Assembly: GCA_016648135.1 (NCBI GenBank) | Contig: JADDOH010002247.1 | Coordinates: 1 to 64,000 of the forward strand | Direction of reading: 5' to 3' | Length of the DNA: 64,000 bases | DNA from: Agrypnia vestita | Lineage: Eukaryota > Arthropoda > Insecta > Trichoptera > Phryganeidae | Shown: positions 11,223 to 22,150 of the stretch, piece after piece | Position numbering within the stretch: the stretch's first letter is position 1 | Layout of the letters: each line of letters starts with the position of its first letter | The notes under the pieces: model-generated | What the model was told of the DNA's origin: nothing | The model's input: only the letters and a program-made list of their open reading frames with translations | Databases searched by the model: none | Made by a program: the position numbers and the translations under genes

Positions 11223-11454
11223 AAATTTTTTTTTTGTCCATTTTTTTGGGTTCGTGATAGTTTTACGACGGCCCTCTATTCATTTCAAAATGGCTACTCC
11301 CGTCACACAAAATATTTCGGACGAGCACAAAAAATAGAACAATCGTGAATGCAAAAGGAATAAAGATAACAATAATTGCAGAGATGACTTCCGGCCCATA
11401 AACGAAACAATGACGCCACAAACCCATTAGAACTTCAACAAAATCCCTTTTCAA
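11223..11454 (-). CDS. Possible small single-membrane-span protein; uncertain
   Basis: A minus-strand frame with an internal ATG near 11428 would encode about 54 residues, beginning MGLWRHCFVYGPE. It then has a long hydrophobic segment (roughly residues 13-38, rich in I, V, F and L, with one P) and a polar C-terminal tail with D, E, R and N. About 30 bases after the stop is a strong splice donor (AG|GTAAGT, minus strand, at about 11223), so the frame may lie in an untranslated or alternative exon. It sits 330 bp downstream of the dacapo exon in the same orientation. No family was recognised, and a chance frame is possible. Confidence 0.3.
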
Positions 11455-11767
11455 AATTAAACAAAAGCATTTCAGGTGAGCAGCTTAAAATGTATGCAAT
11501 AATAAATCGTGGGAATATTTCGTACTTCGTTTATAATTTGTAATTAATTTGATCACGTTTTCAATACGCAATCAATTTGTAAAGCTACGTACAAATTTAC
11601 TATCATATTTACATTTCAATTTATTTTATAGCAACTGTTGGTCATCATTACAATGCACAGAATTGCAGAAAAGCTAACACTCCCTTATGTTAATGGCTTC
11701 GCATCGTACAATATAAATATGCTAATACCACGGAGAAGAAAACCATCAGAATATTAAAAATGTCTAC

Positions 11768-12233
11768 CTGTAACATGAGACTGCCTCGCTTTCCTCAGAT
11801 GGGATTTTTCATTTGTCATCTTCAGCGACTTCTTTCTGCCGGAATTTTCTAATTTATTTTTCTTGTTATTTTTCTTAGATTCGCACAACCCCGAAGCCGC
11901 TGTCCTCTCAACTGTATTCACTCCCGAAGTGACGTCGATATTCTCTTTATCTTCCGAAAGGGCCTTCTGACTTTTTCTAACCTTATTTTCCCCGCCCGAA
12001 TTCGCCGTGAAGGATTCTGAAAATATATCGAAACCCCATCTTTCGATCATTCTTTGTCTCTCGCTGTCGAACTGTTCGGATATTATTTTGGCAGTCACGG
12101 CTGGGTCTGGCTTTCCAAAAAGACATAAGCGATTACTTGGATACCTCGAAATGTTTTCCACAGACCTCAGCACGGACATCGTGGCAGGTGACAGAAAATT
12201 TGTGTCTTCCGGCATTTTTCCCCCGACTAACAT
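11768..12233 (-). CDS. dap: CIP/KIP cyclin-dependent kinase inhibitor, first coding exon
   Basis: Inhibits cyclin-CDK complexes (cyclin E/CDK2 in the fly orthologue) to make cells leave the cycle; nuclear. Exon-coded residues 1-155. Residues about 30-75 form the CDK-inhibitory domain: cyclin-binding RLCLFG (35-40) then, after a helix, ERWGFD (64-69), matching the family's LFG and WxFD. A KEN box (96-98) suggests APC/C-dependent turnover, and a lysine-rich stretch (120-137) is a likely nuclear signal. Residues 146-155 (LRKARQSHVT) resemble the start of the p21 PCNA-binding box. The exon then meets a CAG|GTAGAC donor in phase 1, so one or more 3' exons must exist and were not found. There are two candidate starts, ATG at 12233 and at 12215; the second has A at -3. 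Family assignment is firm; the orthologue name is inferred from this being an insect. Confidence 0.85.
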
Positions 12234-12960
12234 ATCACGGTACGAGAAATAATCGACGTCAACGCCGCACTGCTCGAAACTTCAAATACCCGTATAATTG
12301 TCACAATTTAACACAATTTATTAAAATAGAATGCTGTATTGACCAGACTGGCGTACAAATGCTCTAAATTATTCGAATGAACGAAACTTGTGTCAGAATG
12401 GATAATAAATAGACCCAAAATTGAACTACATACGTCGACAAGACGAAAAAGTCAATTGTTACAATAAATTCACTTATATTATTTAGCGCACGATCGACAA
12501 ATAAACTACGAATATTATAACAAAACTAACGGAGAAATGTTTTAGAACGGTAAATTAACACATTTCGTAATGCACGTAGCAGAAGCGATCACTACACCTG
12601 GTGTACGTTTCCCGCCTTTTTGCCGTGCACAACCGAGCGTCACTCGGGTCGGCAACAAACTGATAGGCGGCAATACGTAATGCGTGCGAGGGGGACGCGC
12701 CAGGTACGCTTCAGCGATGGGAGCGAGCGAGATGCGCGATAGTTCTCGCACTGCAGAAATTGGAACCTTTTATTTTTAAATTTCGAATTTCTGCGAGGAA
12801 GCGTGTTCCATTTTTGCGAATATTAGCTATTTGAGACGTCGACGAAACACGGAAAAATAAAAGTACTCGCTTATTGTTATATGCAAGCACGATTGTTGAC
12901 AAAAAACTATTTCAATGTGTTGCTAGTTGCGAGATTTCTTCGAATACGTTTTACTGAGAT
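12234..12960 (-). promoter_or_regulatory. Upstream region of dacapo (5' UTR and promoter, inferred)
   Basis: Directly upstream of the dacapo start on the minus strand. Composition becomes more GC-rich at about 12580-12740, as at many insect promoters. No TATA box or initiator could be fixed, and short frames on both strands have no recognisable motif. The call is by position only. Confidence 0.35.
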
Positions 12961-14520
12961 CGTCCGACTGTATTTTTTCCTACGAGTGCGATAGGGGTAA
13001 ATGGTTCTTTTGTACATTTTGATTGCAATTGACGTTCGAATTTGCGGTTGTGGTTCTTTTTAAAAAAAGATGCAATTATCTAGCATCTACGTGCTTTGGT
13101 GATGTAAAAGGAATGAAGTGAAACGTGTTGCATGTTTATTATTTTATATCTGACATCACTGACCCGCAGGATGATGACACAATCAAAAAAGTTGGTGTAC
13201 CTACGCTTGTACAAATCTGCCAAATGTATGTTTTATTTTTTAATTATTACTTTACTATCGTGTATGTAATATGAAGTACCTACCAACCTTACGAGACCTA
13301 CGTGGTATCGAATCCTTTACCTACAGCTATACGAAATTACGCCACACTTCGTCACCATGAGTCATAGATATTATTTATTGGTGAAATGTGCATTGTATGT
13401 AATTAATAAATTGTTAGACGTATTTATGTACCAGAATCTTATGCAATTACGTATGTGCGTTAAGATATTCGTATTTCTTCTTAGGTACATATATCTATGG
13501 GTATCTACTTTGTGTATAAAAAATAAAAATCTATTATTATTAAATATTTTATTGTGTTTGTTGTGAGTAGCTTTTTAAATTTAGTGATTCGAAATGAAAT
13601 TTATTGTTATCTGATGGTAGAAAAGTAGTGTACGTTAGAGTTCTGGTAGGTATCAACACTTAAATGTAAGGGAAAGTCTGGAGTTGGTGAAATATGAAAT
13701 AAGAGATTGAAGATTTAATTCATTTTGGAGTGAAAAATTAATAAACTAGTACTGAGTAGCTTCATTGTATTTTTTTTCAGTAAAAATAAATAAATTATTT
13801 CATTGACTTTCTTTCCAATTTCATGTTCGGCCTAATCTTTTTTTAATATGATCGTAAAGAGACAATAATTTATGCTAAAATTATAATATATCGGTATTCT
13901 GTTACTTTTGATTTCGAAATATATTTAAATATGAGAATTTTACAAAAAATTTCATCATAAACCTATACTAACATATGTACGTGTGCATCGAATACAATAA
14001 TGTTTGCCGTCATTGAACGTGTATAAGCGTAAAGAAAAGTAAAAACAAAACAGTTTACATATTTATATTATCTACTTGTTTATGGGTATTTCTAAGTCAA
14101 ACTAAATACTCTTAAAAGTATAATGTGTAAGTAAATAAATTGTGCTTTATTATAAAAATACATTTTTACTTGAAAGTAGTCGGTTTGGAATTAAATAATA
14201 AAAGAAGCCTATTGTAAAAAATAATTTTTGTTTATTAGGGGATTTAATTATGTAAGAATAATTACTTTAACTGCATTATACGTGTGTTTAATATAAGGGA
14301 CGGGGGACATTCTTCCCCTGTGCCCCAATCCCTTTGCCTAAATAAGGGAATTAGTTCTTCTCTGTACAATTTTATACTTTGTGGGTTTTATTATTTTTCC
14401 TTCTGTCTTCATCATCTTTCCATTACACAAAGTGGCTATCGGTATAAAGTTTATTTATCCTAATAACTGTGTATTTATAAGTATTTCTGTCGTATAAGGT
14501 TACCAAGCCTGCTTCGCAAA
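12961..14520. other. AT-rich DNA, nothing recognised
   Basis: Contains a low-complexity hydrophobic frame (13357-13566) that looks random, and otherwise no gene or repeat boundary. Confidence 0.4.
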
Positions 14521-14522
14521 CA

Positions 14523-14930
14523 TTTTTTTTTTTTTTTTAATTTAAAGACTATCGACAGGTCAGAATGACCCTAATGGATAGTCATTTAGGACAAGGTGAT
14601 TAGTACAGTTACAGTTAATTTAAAGTTATTTAATCTAAATGATCAAATCTACGTTTCTAATAGAAAATTGACTATTTCCGTATGTAGAAAAATATTTTAT
14701 ATTAAATTACGCGCGTCTATTGGATCTGGGAAGTATGCCCTCGCGATTTTTTATAGAACTATGTTAATCTTAAAAATCTCTCAGATATTGTTTGGCCGTA
14801 TTTATGTACTCGTATCTCTTATAGCTGCCATAATATCGAATTTAATTCGCCAAAGTGAGATTTTGTCCGATTTGTCCGACGTATTTCGACACGTTCATTT
14901 TCCCTATGTAGAGAAATGTTTTTAAGAGAA
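14523..14930 (-). repeat. Probable retroelement 3' end with poly(A), minus strand
   Basis: A run of about 19 T at 14523-14542 is a poly(A) tail when read on the minus strand. It is preceded by AATGACTATCCATTAGGGTC and CTGACCTGTCGATAGTC, the style of an insect LINE or SINE 3' terminus. The 109-residue plus-strand frame over it is therefore probably meaningless. The class is not determined. Confidence 0.45.
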
Positions 14931-15293
14931 ATGTCAAAAGAAAGAATTGCATTTAGCTTTAGAATAATGGTTCTTAGGATAAAGCAGTCTCCTACTTCTG
15001 TCGATAAAGCAGTCGTTTTCTCTTATCAAACTCGAGTCAAGGGTCCATGACCCGAACCAGGCTTCTCTAGGCGCAACAACTGTAATGCTTGTTAACAATA
15101 AAAAATAAATATTGCAATGATTAGCGTAATATTTTAACACATGAAGATTCAAAACATGGCATTGTCGCTCTTATTTAAATTACTATTTTGCCAACTCTTT
15201 CATATATTTTTTTTAATTGAATTTTCTTTACTGAAAATAAAAATATTATATACATTTTATATTGAATATTACATTTTTTACTCCCTTTATATT

Positions 15294-15505
15294 AACTCGT
15301 GGCGTCTGCTTGCTTGCTTGCCGGCTTGCCGTAAAAAAAAACTTTGGATCGATTTATGACCCTTTTCCCGTGATCCAATCGAGCTGAAACTTGGCAAGTA
15401 GACTCGTGGCGACGATCAAGAAGATCTATCAAATTTTCGTTAAAAAAATTAATAATTGTAGGAAAAATTCGGATTTTTAGAAATTTTATTGGTTTTTTCA
15501 AATTG
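15294..15505 (-). repeat. Dispersed repeat A, minus strand
   Basis: Reverse-complement copy of repeat A, with GATCCAATCGAGCTGAAACT and ACGATCAAGAAGATCTATCA blocks. It begins beside AACTCGTGGCGTCTGCTTGC, which in reverse complement closes the copy at 18.57 kb. Confidence 0.65.
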
Positions 15506-16019
15506 TAATCATTATAAAAGTTTGATTAGCAACGGCGGCCCGATAACGTCGCGGAATATTTTCTAAAATTTAATTACTCCGTCGGTATACATAATGGGTA
15601 CTTCATTACGAATGTCGAAAATCTAAATTGACTGACAAATGTTTTTAGAATTTAATCTTCAAAGCACGAAGTGTCTTATCAAAGCTCAAAACATCTGACA
15701 TTTTAGAAATATATTAAATTACTGTAAGTTTAGTGTTATGTTATATGTTTTAATTCGTTTTTAATTGTTGTTATATTTTAAAAGAAAGGGAGTATGATAA
15801 AAACTTGGTTTTTATGGGTTATTTTTTTTATATACATGTTTAACTATCCCCAGTAAAGTAATACTTGTGTTTGGGGATAGGAATATGATACATAAGAGCA
15901 TGAATGGATAAGAATGTATAAGTTAATAATGGAACAGTGTAGAGAAATACAAACATCATAAGATAATTATTAGTGACCCAAGTATACTAATTATTTCGGA
16001 GCATCGTTATTTTTTATAA
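15506..16019. other. Nothing recognised
   Basis: AT-rich DNA with no recognisable frame or repeat boundary. Confidence 0.4.
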
Positions 16020-16530
16020 TTCTAACTATTTTTTGTTTTAATTATGTATATTCTATTTTTTTATGTGTTTCTTGAATTTTGTATAGTGTTCTTCAGTTCT
16101 AATATTCATTGGTAAGTTATTGAAATATTTGACACTTAGATAAGTGTAATGGTGTTTTGTGGCTGTATTGTTATATTTAGGAATGTTTAAGCATCCTATT
16201 ATTTACGCTCTTTCGCTATGACTATGAGTATTATGAGTTTGTGGTGTATTTGTATTTTGTTGAGTGAATGTTTCTTTATGTATTTGTAAAATTGAGGTGT
16301 TTTTGTATGATCTGTCTAATGTTGGCACTTTAATTTCTTTAAAAAGTAAATCTGTAGGGAAAGTTCTATGTTTTTTTAAATATTATTTTGATAATTAATT
16401 TTTGTGTTGTTTTAAGTTTAAAGTAAGTTATTTTTATAAGAGCTCCCCCAACCTATTGTTCCGTATTGTAATATAGATTGTACAAAAGCATAATATAATG
16501 TTCTAAGTGATTCAATCGTTAAAATGCTGC
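16020..16530 (-). pseudogene. LINE reverse-transcriptase C-terminal fragment, minus strand
   Basis: Minus-strand translation across several frames gives VGGALIKITYFKLKTTQKL, then KIIF, TFPTDLLFKEIKVPTLD, and HHYTYLSVKYFNNLP. This order matches the C-terminal region after the RT palm in the related fragment at 21.5-21.9 kb (LQYGIISWGGA, HHYTFRGVKWFNELP). Several stops and frame changes mark it as dead. 5' truncated. Confidence 0.7.
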
Positions 16531-16559
16531 GTAATCTTAAAAATATATAATGATTGAAT

Positions 16560-16960
16560 TATTTCTTGTGTACGTTCCGATTCTAACAAATGTCGCTTCG
16601 ATCAGCTGCTCCCGCCGGCTGACGCCATTTTCTATTAGTCTCTATGGATGCCGATGCTTAATGCCATTCAAAATCTATCAACTCACACCCGCACCACACA
16701 CACACAATTGTTGAGGGGTCCTATGGAGTGTGGGTTCGCATTGTTTGCATGTGTTTGTGCGAGTTACGTAGGCGCAGATTGAAAGCCGTCATATGGTGGG
16801 CCGACTTCAAATAAAAGCGGGAGCGTTTTGAAAGAAATACACGGAGATTACCATCTGCAACACCTGTGTACTTGCAGATAGGCAGGTCGCTGCGTAAGTG
16901 CATAGTCCATGTCGCTGGTAATCCTTGCAACTGTTGCGTGAGGCTGGCCGAATAATGAAG
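16560..16960. other. Balanced-composition stretch with E-box-like sites
   Basis: More GC-rich than the neighbours, with CAGCTG at about 16602, CACCTG near 16862 and a (CA)n run. The 69-residue minus frame at 16721-16930 has no recognisable motif. A regulatory role is conjecture. Confidence 0.3.
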
Positions 16961-16997
16961 AAATTTGTCAAAGATATTATTTTTCGATGTTATGTGA

Positions 16998-17392
16998 CAA
17001 AGTTTTATTTTATTTTATTTGGGAAACATACAGTACAATTTTAATTTTTTTTATACAGTGTCAAAAAAATATTCGTGAGTATGACCAGTAAAGTTTCCTC
17101 GAAGCTGGTAATAAAAATAAAAAAACTAAATAAAAAACAATGATAAAGAATATGTGATAAATAATAAATATTTCAAAGATTTAAATTATGATAATGCATA
17201 AAATGGGAGGGGTGGGGAGAGGGAGGGAATGGGATTCAATTAAAGAAGTATCAAATCAATAGTCATAAATGAGATTACGGAGTTTCATTTTAAATAAACG
17301 CAAATTGTCAGTAAAAATGTCTAGATTATTTGTAAAATTTAACATATTGTATTTTGAGGTGCAACGAGTTACAAAGCAGTTTTTTAAATAGT
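16998..17392 (-). mobile_element. 5'-truncated LINE 3' end, minus strand
   Basis: Nearly the same sequence as the 3' end of the LINE at 36742-38660, from the AAATA-repeat tail through the untranslated region (GGGAGGGGTGGGGAGAGG) to the last codons (AGTCATAAATGAGATTACGG). Truncation at the LINE 5' side is typical of target-primed reverse transcription. Confidence 0.85.
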
Positions 17393-17596
17393 TATTTTTT
17401 TAATTTATTAATTTAAAAACATAAACTCTTTGTAAACCACATTTATTAATTTAACGTTGATTGATTTATATACCACTGTATTTTGTAAACTTTAATTTAT
17501 ATTTATCAAGTTAATTTTAAGTTAACGTTTTTCAATCCACTATCCCGTAATATATCGTTTTTTCTCTAGACAGCAATATAAAGTAACAATTATGCA

Positions 17597-18096
17597 GGAT
17601 TATTTGGAAAACATTAATAACCTCGCAGGACTATATTCCTGCTTTAATTGTGAGTCGAAAATGTACAAGCAACCATGATCAATAGTTATGGAGATATGCG
17701 ACATCTAAGTTTGCATTTTTTTTCAATATTTCTAATTTATTTTTTGTAAATCTTATTGATTGACTATCATTACAATAACTTATATCGAATATGAAAAATA
17801 ATCGAATATAAATAATAAAAATTCTTCCTATTCCAGTTGGAAAGGCAGGGTTTTTATCATTTTATTTAACTTGTATTGAAACAAATGTATATTTCGTAAT
17901 CGATATAGGTCACTGTAATGATAGTCCAACGTTTTACAAAAAATAAGTCAGAAATATTGAAAAAAATGCAAACTTTGATATTGCATAACTTCATAACTAT
18001 GGTAACGGACATTGAACATTTTCGACTCATAATAATGGCAGGTATATAGTCATGCGAGGTTATTAATGTTTTGCAAATAACCCTGTATACCTATTG
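17597..18096. repeat. Long foldback element, copy 2 (about 500 bp)
   Basis: Outer arms CAGGATTATTTGGAAAACAT and ATGTTTTGCAAATAACCCTG are inverted repeats. The inner arms also match (AACCTCGCAGGACTATATTC against its complement near 18040; GAGTCGAAAATG against CATTTTCGACTC). Almost the whole element is self-complementary with a short centre. No coding capacity. Confidence 0.85.
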
Positions 18097-18361
18097 GCGG
18101 CTATTATATAACATTATAACTTCGCCGAATTGGAAGTTTGACAGATGTCTTGACATTTTACGTGAAAATTTTTGCATTTATTTATTTTTGTTTATAAAGT
18201 ATTTTTGCTAAATACTCCCTTATTAAAGTCGTGTGATAGTCGGATATAAATACGTAAGAACTTATGGACTCGCGTGATATTTCGTGTGAGCATGACTCAG
18301 AAGACCTCTTTCCATTTAAGAAAGACAATCGAATTAGTATGTGTAGGTAAGCTGTGCGTAC

Positions 18362-18572
18362 GACAAAATATCGAAAAATTCAAAATTATATTAAATTATT
18401 TATAAAAATTTTTTAAACGAAAATTTCTTAGATCATTTTTATCTTAGCCAAGAGTCTGCTTGCAAAGTTTCAGCTCGATTCAATCACGAGAAAAGGGTTA
18501 AAAATCGATCCAAAGTTTTTTCGTCAGACAAGCAAGCAAGCAAGCAGACGCTACGAGTTAAAAGAAAGGGAG
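18362..18572 (+). repeat. Dispersed repeat A, plus strand, copy 3
   Basis: Shares AGAGTCTGCTTGCAAAGTTT, CACGAGAAAAGGGTTAAAAA and the closing AGCAAGCAAGCAAGCAGACG with the other copies. It runs into AAAGAAAGGGAGTAAG. Confidence 0.65.
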
Positions 18573-18689
18573 TAAGAATTTGTTCTATTTAGTGTTTTGA
18601 CATTTATACTTTACATGGTGTTATCTATACATGATATAATATGTTTATATGATAGTATATATAACCAGTGTTTAAAGTAAAAAATTATA

Positions 18690-18915
18690 TTTTCAATTTT
18701 TGCAAGGTTTTTATCCTTTTATCCGACTTGTATTAAAGCGAACGAATTTTTGTAATCGATATAAGCTGCTGTAACGTAGATCAACTTTTTGCAAAAAAAT
18801 GAGCCAGAAATATTGAAAAAAAATGCAAACTTTTATATTGCATATCTCCATAACTATTGGTATTAGGTCATGGTTGCTTGAACATTTTCCACTCATTATC
18901 GAGCCAGAAATCCAC
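18690..18915. repeat. Half copy of the long foldback family
   Basis: Corresponds to the right half of copy 2 (TTTTTATCCTTTTATCCGAC, GTAATCGATATAAGC, CAGAAATATTGAAAAAAAAT, CATATCTCCATAACTAT). The left half is missing. Confidence 0.7.
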
Positions 18916-19046
18916 CTGTAAAGTTTTTCCCACAAGCTATGAGATTTTTTTTCCTATATTCTTGTAGATATACATACTTTTAAAATGTTTTTTAAATTTT
19001 TTTTTAAATTAATACAATAAATTTTATATTTCCTAATATCCAGCAT

Positions 19047-19245
19047 AAGCTTGTTGGTCTTGTGGTTAGGACACTCGCCTCGTGATCCAAAGGTCGCGGG
19101 TTCGAACCTCACTCCAGACTAGCAAGTTAGTCCTATTTTCATAGTACAAGCGTTTAGCTTAGTTTGAAAATAGTAAGAATATTGATGTGTCACGTATACC
19201 GTGTTCGCATCTCTATTTTTTAAAAAAAATAAATAAAAGATATAA
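19047..19245 (+). mobile_element. tRNA-derived SINE, copy 2
   Basis: The tRNA-like head has an A-box region (TCTTGTGGTTAGGAC) and a perfect B-box (GGTTCGAACC, 19099-19108). It is followed by the same body as copy 1 (AGCAAGTTAG, TTTTCATAGTACAAGCG, CTTAGTTTGAAAATAGTAAG), the ATTGATGTGTCACGTATACC block and an A-rich tail. This is the best-preserved of the three. Confidence 0.88.
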
Positions 19246-19735
19246 AGTATATTAAATTTTTAATCAAAAGTAAGTATCACGTATTTTCTTAATTTTTTCT
19301 TAAAAGTCGTTATATTGTTTTCATCCCTAATATCCCCCGTTATATATAGGTCGACCACAATCAAAAGACCATCCCCTAGCTTTGTCCGGTAAGAAGAAAG
19401 CGGGGTGAAAGTTGCCTGGCAAGCCCGTATTACAAGCCTCAACATGATATTCCAAATAAATATAATTTTTTTAATTTAAAAAAGGCTACTTACTAGAAAA
19501 ACTTATTTAGTATTCATTTTTTGCATCGTAACAACACACATATTTTTTGCGCACATTCTTTTGAATGCGGTCTAGCTGTAGTTTCATATATAATTTCATC
19601 CCACAATACATCAAAGAATTTGCGTTCGATCTTTTTTCTTCGGAATGGTAATCTTATTTCATCTTTTCTTCTTGTACTCTATGGTCACGTTCATATTGTT
19701 TAAATTAAAAATAAGTTAGCGTATAGTTATAATTT
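19246..19735. other. Nothing recognised
   Basis: Short frames on both strands without recognisable motifs. Confidence 0.4.
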
Positions 19736-19739
19736 TTGT

Positions 19740-20083
19740 GCTAACCGGAAATCAAACATTTTTGAAGGGAGGAAAAATTGTAAGCCATGCGTGTGCGCCG
19801 ATCGACAAGCTCGAGACCGGGGTACGGGCGTGGCGGTAATTATGGATTTTAATTAAAAATTCTTAGAGCTGGTTGAATTTTTGATAAGAACATCCCAACT
19901 GTGGCCGCGCAAAGAATGAACTCACTTTCCCACGAAAAGGGGCAAAAACTCCCACGGCTCGCGCGAGGTACTTCCGCCAGCCGGCGCTTCATTGTGCTTT
20001 GTTAAATTGCATTTTAAACAATATTAGCGGCCCGAAGCCCGGCGTTGCGCGGGACTCGGATTTGCAACAGAGCTAGTCCTACT
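19740..20083 (+). mobile_element. GC-rich island ending in a Helitron-like terminus
   Basis: The right end has a GC hairpin (CCCGGCGTTGCGCGGG, about 20038-20053) followed 20-30 nt later by AGCTAGT. This is again the hairpin-plus-CTAG|T layout of a Helitron 3' end. The 300 bp before it is GC-rich and includes TAATTATGGATTTTAATTAA and GCCAGCCGGCGC. Whether that part is the Helitron's cargo or older host DNA cannot be told. Confidence 0.4.
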
Positions 20084-20109
20084 TATTTTTTTAGATTCCT
20101 ATCTAAATT

Positions 20110-20250
20110 ATCATGAGTCGAAAATGGCTCGACACTGTGAAAATATCAAAAGTTATGGGGATAACCGACTTACATTTTTTCAATATTTTATACTTATTTT
20201 CTGTAAAATATTTTGCTATCTTTAAATTAAGAAAAATTATTAAAATCTTA
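20110..20250. repeat. Half copy of the long foldback family
   Basis: Left-half blocks GAGTCGAAAATGGCTCGACA and AGTTATGGGGATAACCGACT, followed by TTCAATATTTTATACTTATT, match the left arm at 17.64 kb. Confidence 0.6.
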
Positions 20251-20661
20251 CAGAAAAATTCAAATTTCTGTAAAAGTAATAATTAAATGAGTTTTATAAT
20301 CTTCTACCTATTCGATTCAGTTAAATTCAATGAATTTGGTATATATAACATTTACATTATAAACATACATTTAATTCGTAAATGTTTCTTCCATTTAATA
20401 CACATATTTATATTTAAAATAATTCTTAGTATTTTATATATTGTGTATTGTGTAACGAGGCTAAAAAGAATCAAGCACTTATTTCAAGTAACAGTTGTTC
20501 GAAATGATCACAATACTAACGAAGATTCCAGAACGGCCTAGCATAATCTATGGCTTACGAGAAACATCTACGAACGTCTAGAAACCACGACTGTTTTTAT
20601 TTATTGTGTATTACGGAAGTCGTTGATTCCCAGGCAAGTGCCTCATCGGTAGTTTAGTATT

Positions 20662-21340
20662 TATTTATTTATTTATTTAACGCCCTTATGGGCTTATACA
20701 AAATAAAAAATAAAAAATAACATACGACAGATATACAGTTAAAAGATTCAAGTACATATAAGTAGTTTAAGCAGTAAGAAGAAAAATAAATATTTATTGT
20801 CCGTCACCATTTAGTTGGCATACACACACGTAGTACACACACACGTACATATGTGTATACAACATATACACATGCATACTTACATAAAGGTTTTATTCAA
20901 AGGTTATTGGTAAAGATGGACAGTCTAATTTTGAAGGCAAGGAAGATATCCGCGAAAATATCTAGCTTATTTTGGAAATAAGGATATTAAATTTTGACAT
21001 GGAGCGGGTAATAAAATAGTTGTTTAAGTAATTAGTTCTGCCAAAATTTAGGTAAAATAAATTGTTTGAACACGTAGGGTGTGTAGGGCAGTTTAAACCT
21101 ATTTTTTCTAAAGAGTAGGGAGAGTAACTAGGTTGTTCAGAGTGAAACAATAGACAGGAAGTTAAAAAATGTAAATAAACTTTTTTTATAGTTTTTATTG
21201 GAATTTCGATACATAATATTCGATAATTAATGGATTTATGTGGTACAACAATTAAAAAAAAATAAACTAATAATAAGCAAACCATAAAAAAATTAATAAA
21301 GTAAAGAGAGAAATAGAATAAAATTTTAAGCAAATATAAT
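20662..21340 (-). pseudogene. LINE C-terminal fragment with TAAA tail, minus strand
   Basis: On the minus strand the frame 21333-20962 ends with SPYSLEKIGLNCPTHPTCSN, NLFYLNFGRTNYL and FITRSMSKFN. This is clearly related to SPYLLEQIGISCP and NLFYSNFGRANYL in the LINE at 37 kb, so it is the terminal part of a Jockey/CR1-type ORF2. It ends in a TAAATAAATAAATAAATA tail at about 20663-20680. Upstream residues are frame-shifted hydrophobic noise. Confidence 0.75.
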
Positions 21341-21489
21341 AGCAGTAAACAGTATAAATAATATTAAATTTAAAACTATCTATTATTAAAGAAATATTCT
21401 AAAGAATCATATGATAAAGAGTTTACACAATTATGTAATGTGTAGGTAGATAATTAATTAAAAATTTAATCAATTATGAGGGTTTTTTT

Positions 21490-22150
21490 TCAAATATTTT
21501 TTTAAAGGCCTAATAATTTTTTTCAATTCTCATTTTAACAGGTAATTCGTTGAACCATTTCACACCTCTAAATGTATAATGATGCTGGGCAGTTGTGGTA
21601 GATACTACTGGGATATGCAATTTACCAAGATTTATATTTCTTCTACTTGATACTAGTTGGGTCAGTTCGTTATTATTTTGATATTTTTTATAAAGTTGTA
21701 CAATGCAATTTTGTTTGTAGATAGTTTGTAGTGTGGGGACTTGTAATTTATTGAAAAGCTCTGTAGTCGGATAATCATTGGGTTTTGGATGATCTTTAAA
21801 ATTAATTTTTGGGCAACTTCTAAAGGTTTCAATGTAGTTTTGAATGCACCACCCCATGAGATAATACCGTATTGTAAAACTGACTGGACCAAAGCGTAAT
21901 ATAGTGTTTTTTAACAATTTTATTCCTAAAATATTTATTATTTTAACGAATACATATATGAATTTTCTTATTCTTTCTACAGTTTTATCGATATGTATTT
22001 TCCATTTAATATTTGAATCAACTATTATTCCTAAATATTTAATATAATTTTTTGAACTTAATACTGAACGGTCGTTTTTACATATATTATTATTATTTTT
22101 ATTAGGACGATCATTAGAATGAATCTTTATTACTTATCTACAAAATTAAT
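21490..22150 (-). pseudogene. LINE reverse-transcriptase C-terminal fragment, minus strand
   Basis: Two overlapping minus frames carry MVQSVLQYGIISWGGA (21892 region), then LQVPTLQTIYKQNCIVQLYK and TTAQHHYTFRGVKWFNELPV. This is the post-palm part of a LINE ORF2. The change of frame near 21850 is a frameshift. It has the same layout as the 16.0-16.5 kb fragment. Confidence 0.75.

Noticed and set aside
11440..11456. Alternative last exon of dacapo ending ILLKF
   Set aside because: Acceptor is weak and the result lacks a PCNA-box aromatic pair; kept only as a possibility.
12542..12902. Two minus-strand frames upstream of dacapo
   Set aside because: Rich in R, S and P by composition, no motif, and located where the promoter is expected.
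19047..19120. tRNA gene
   Set aside because: A and B boxes are good, but the stems are degraded and the SINE body follows directly; the same body follows the copy at 6.8 kb.
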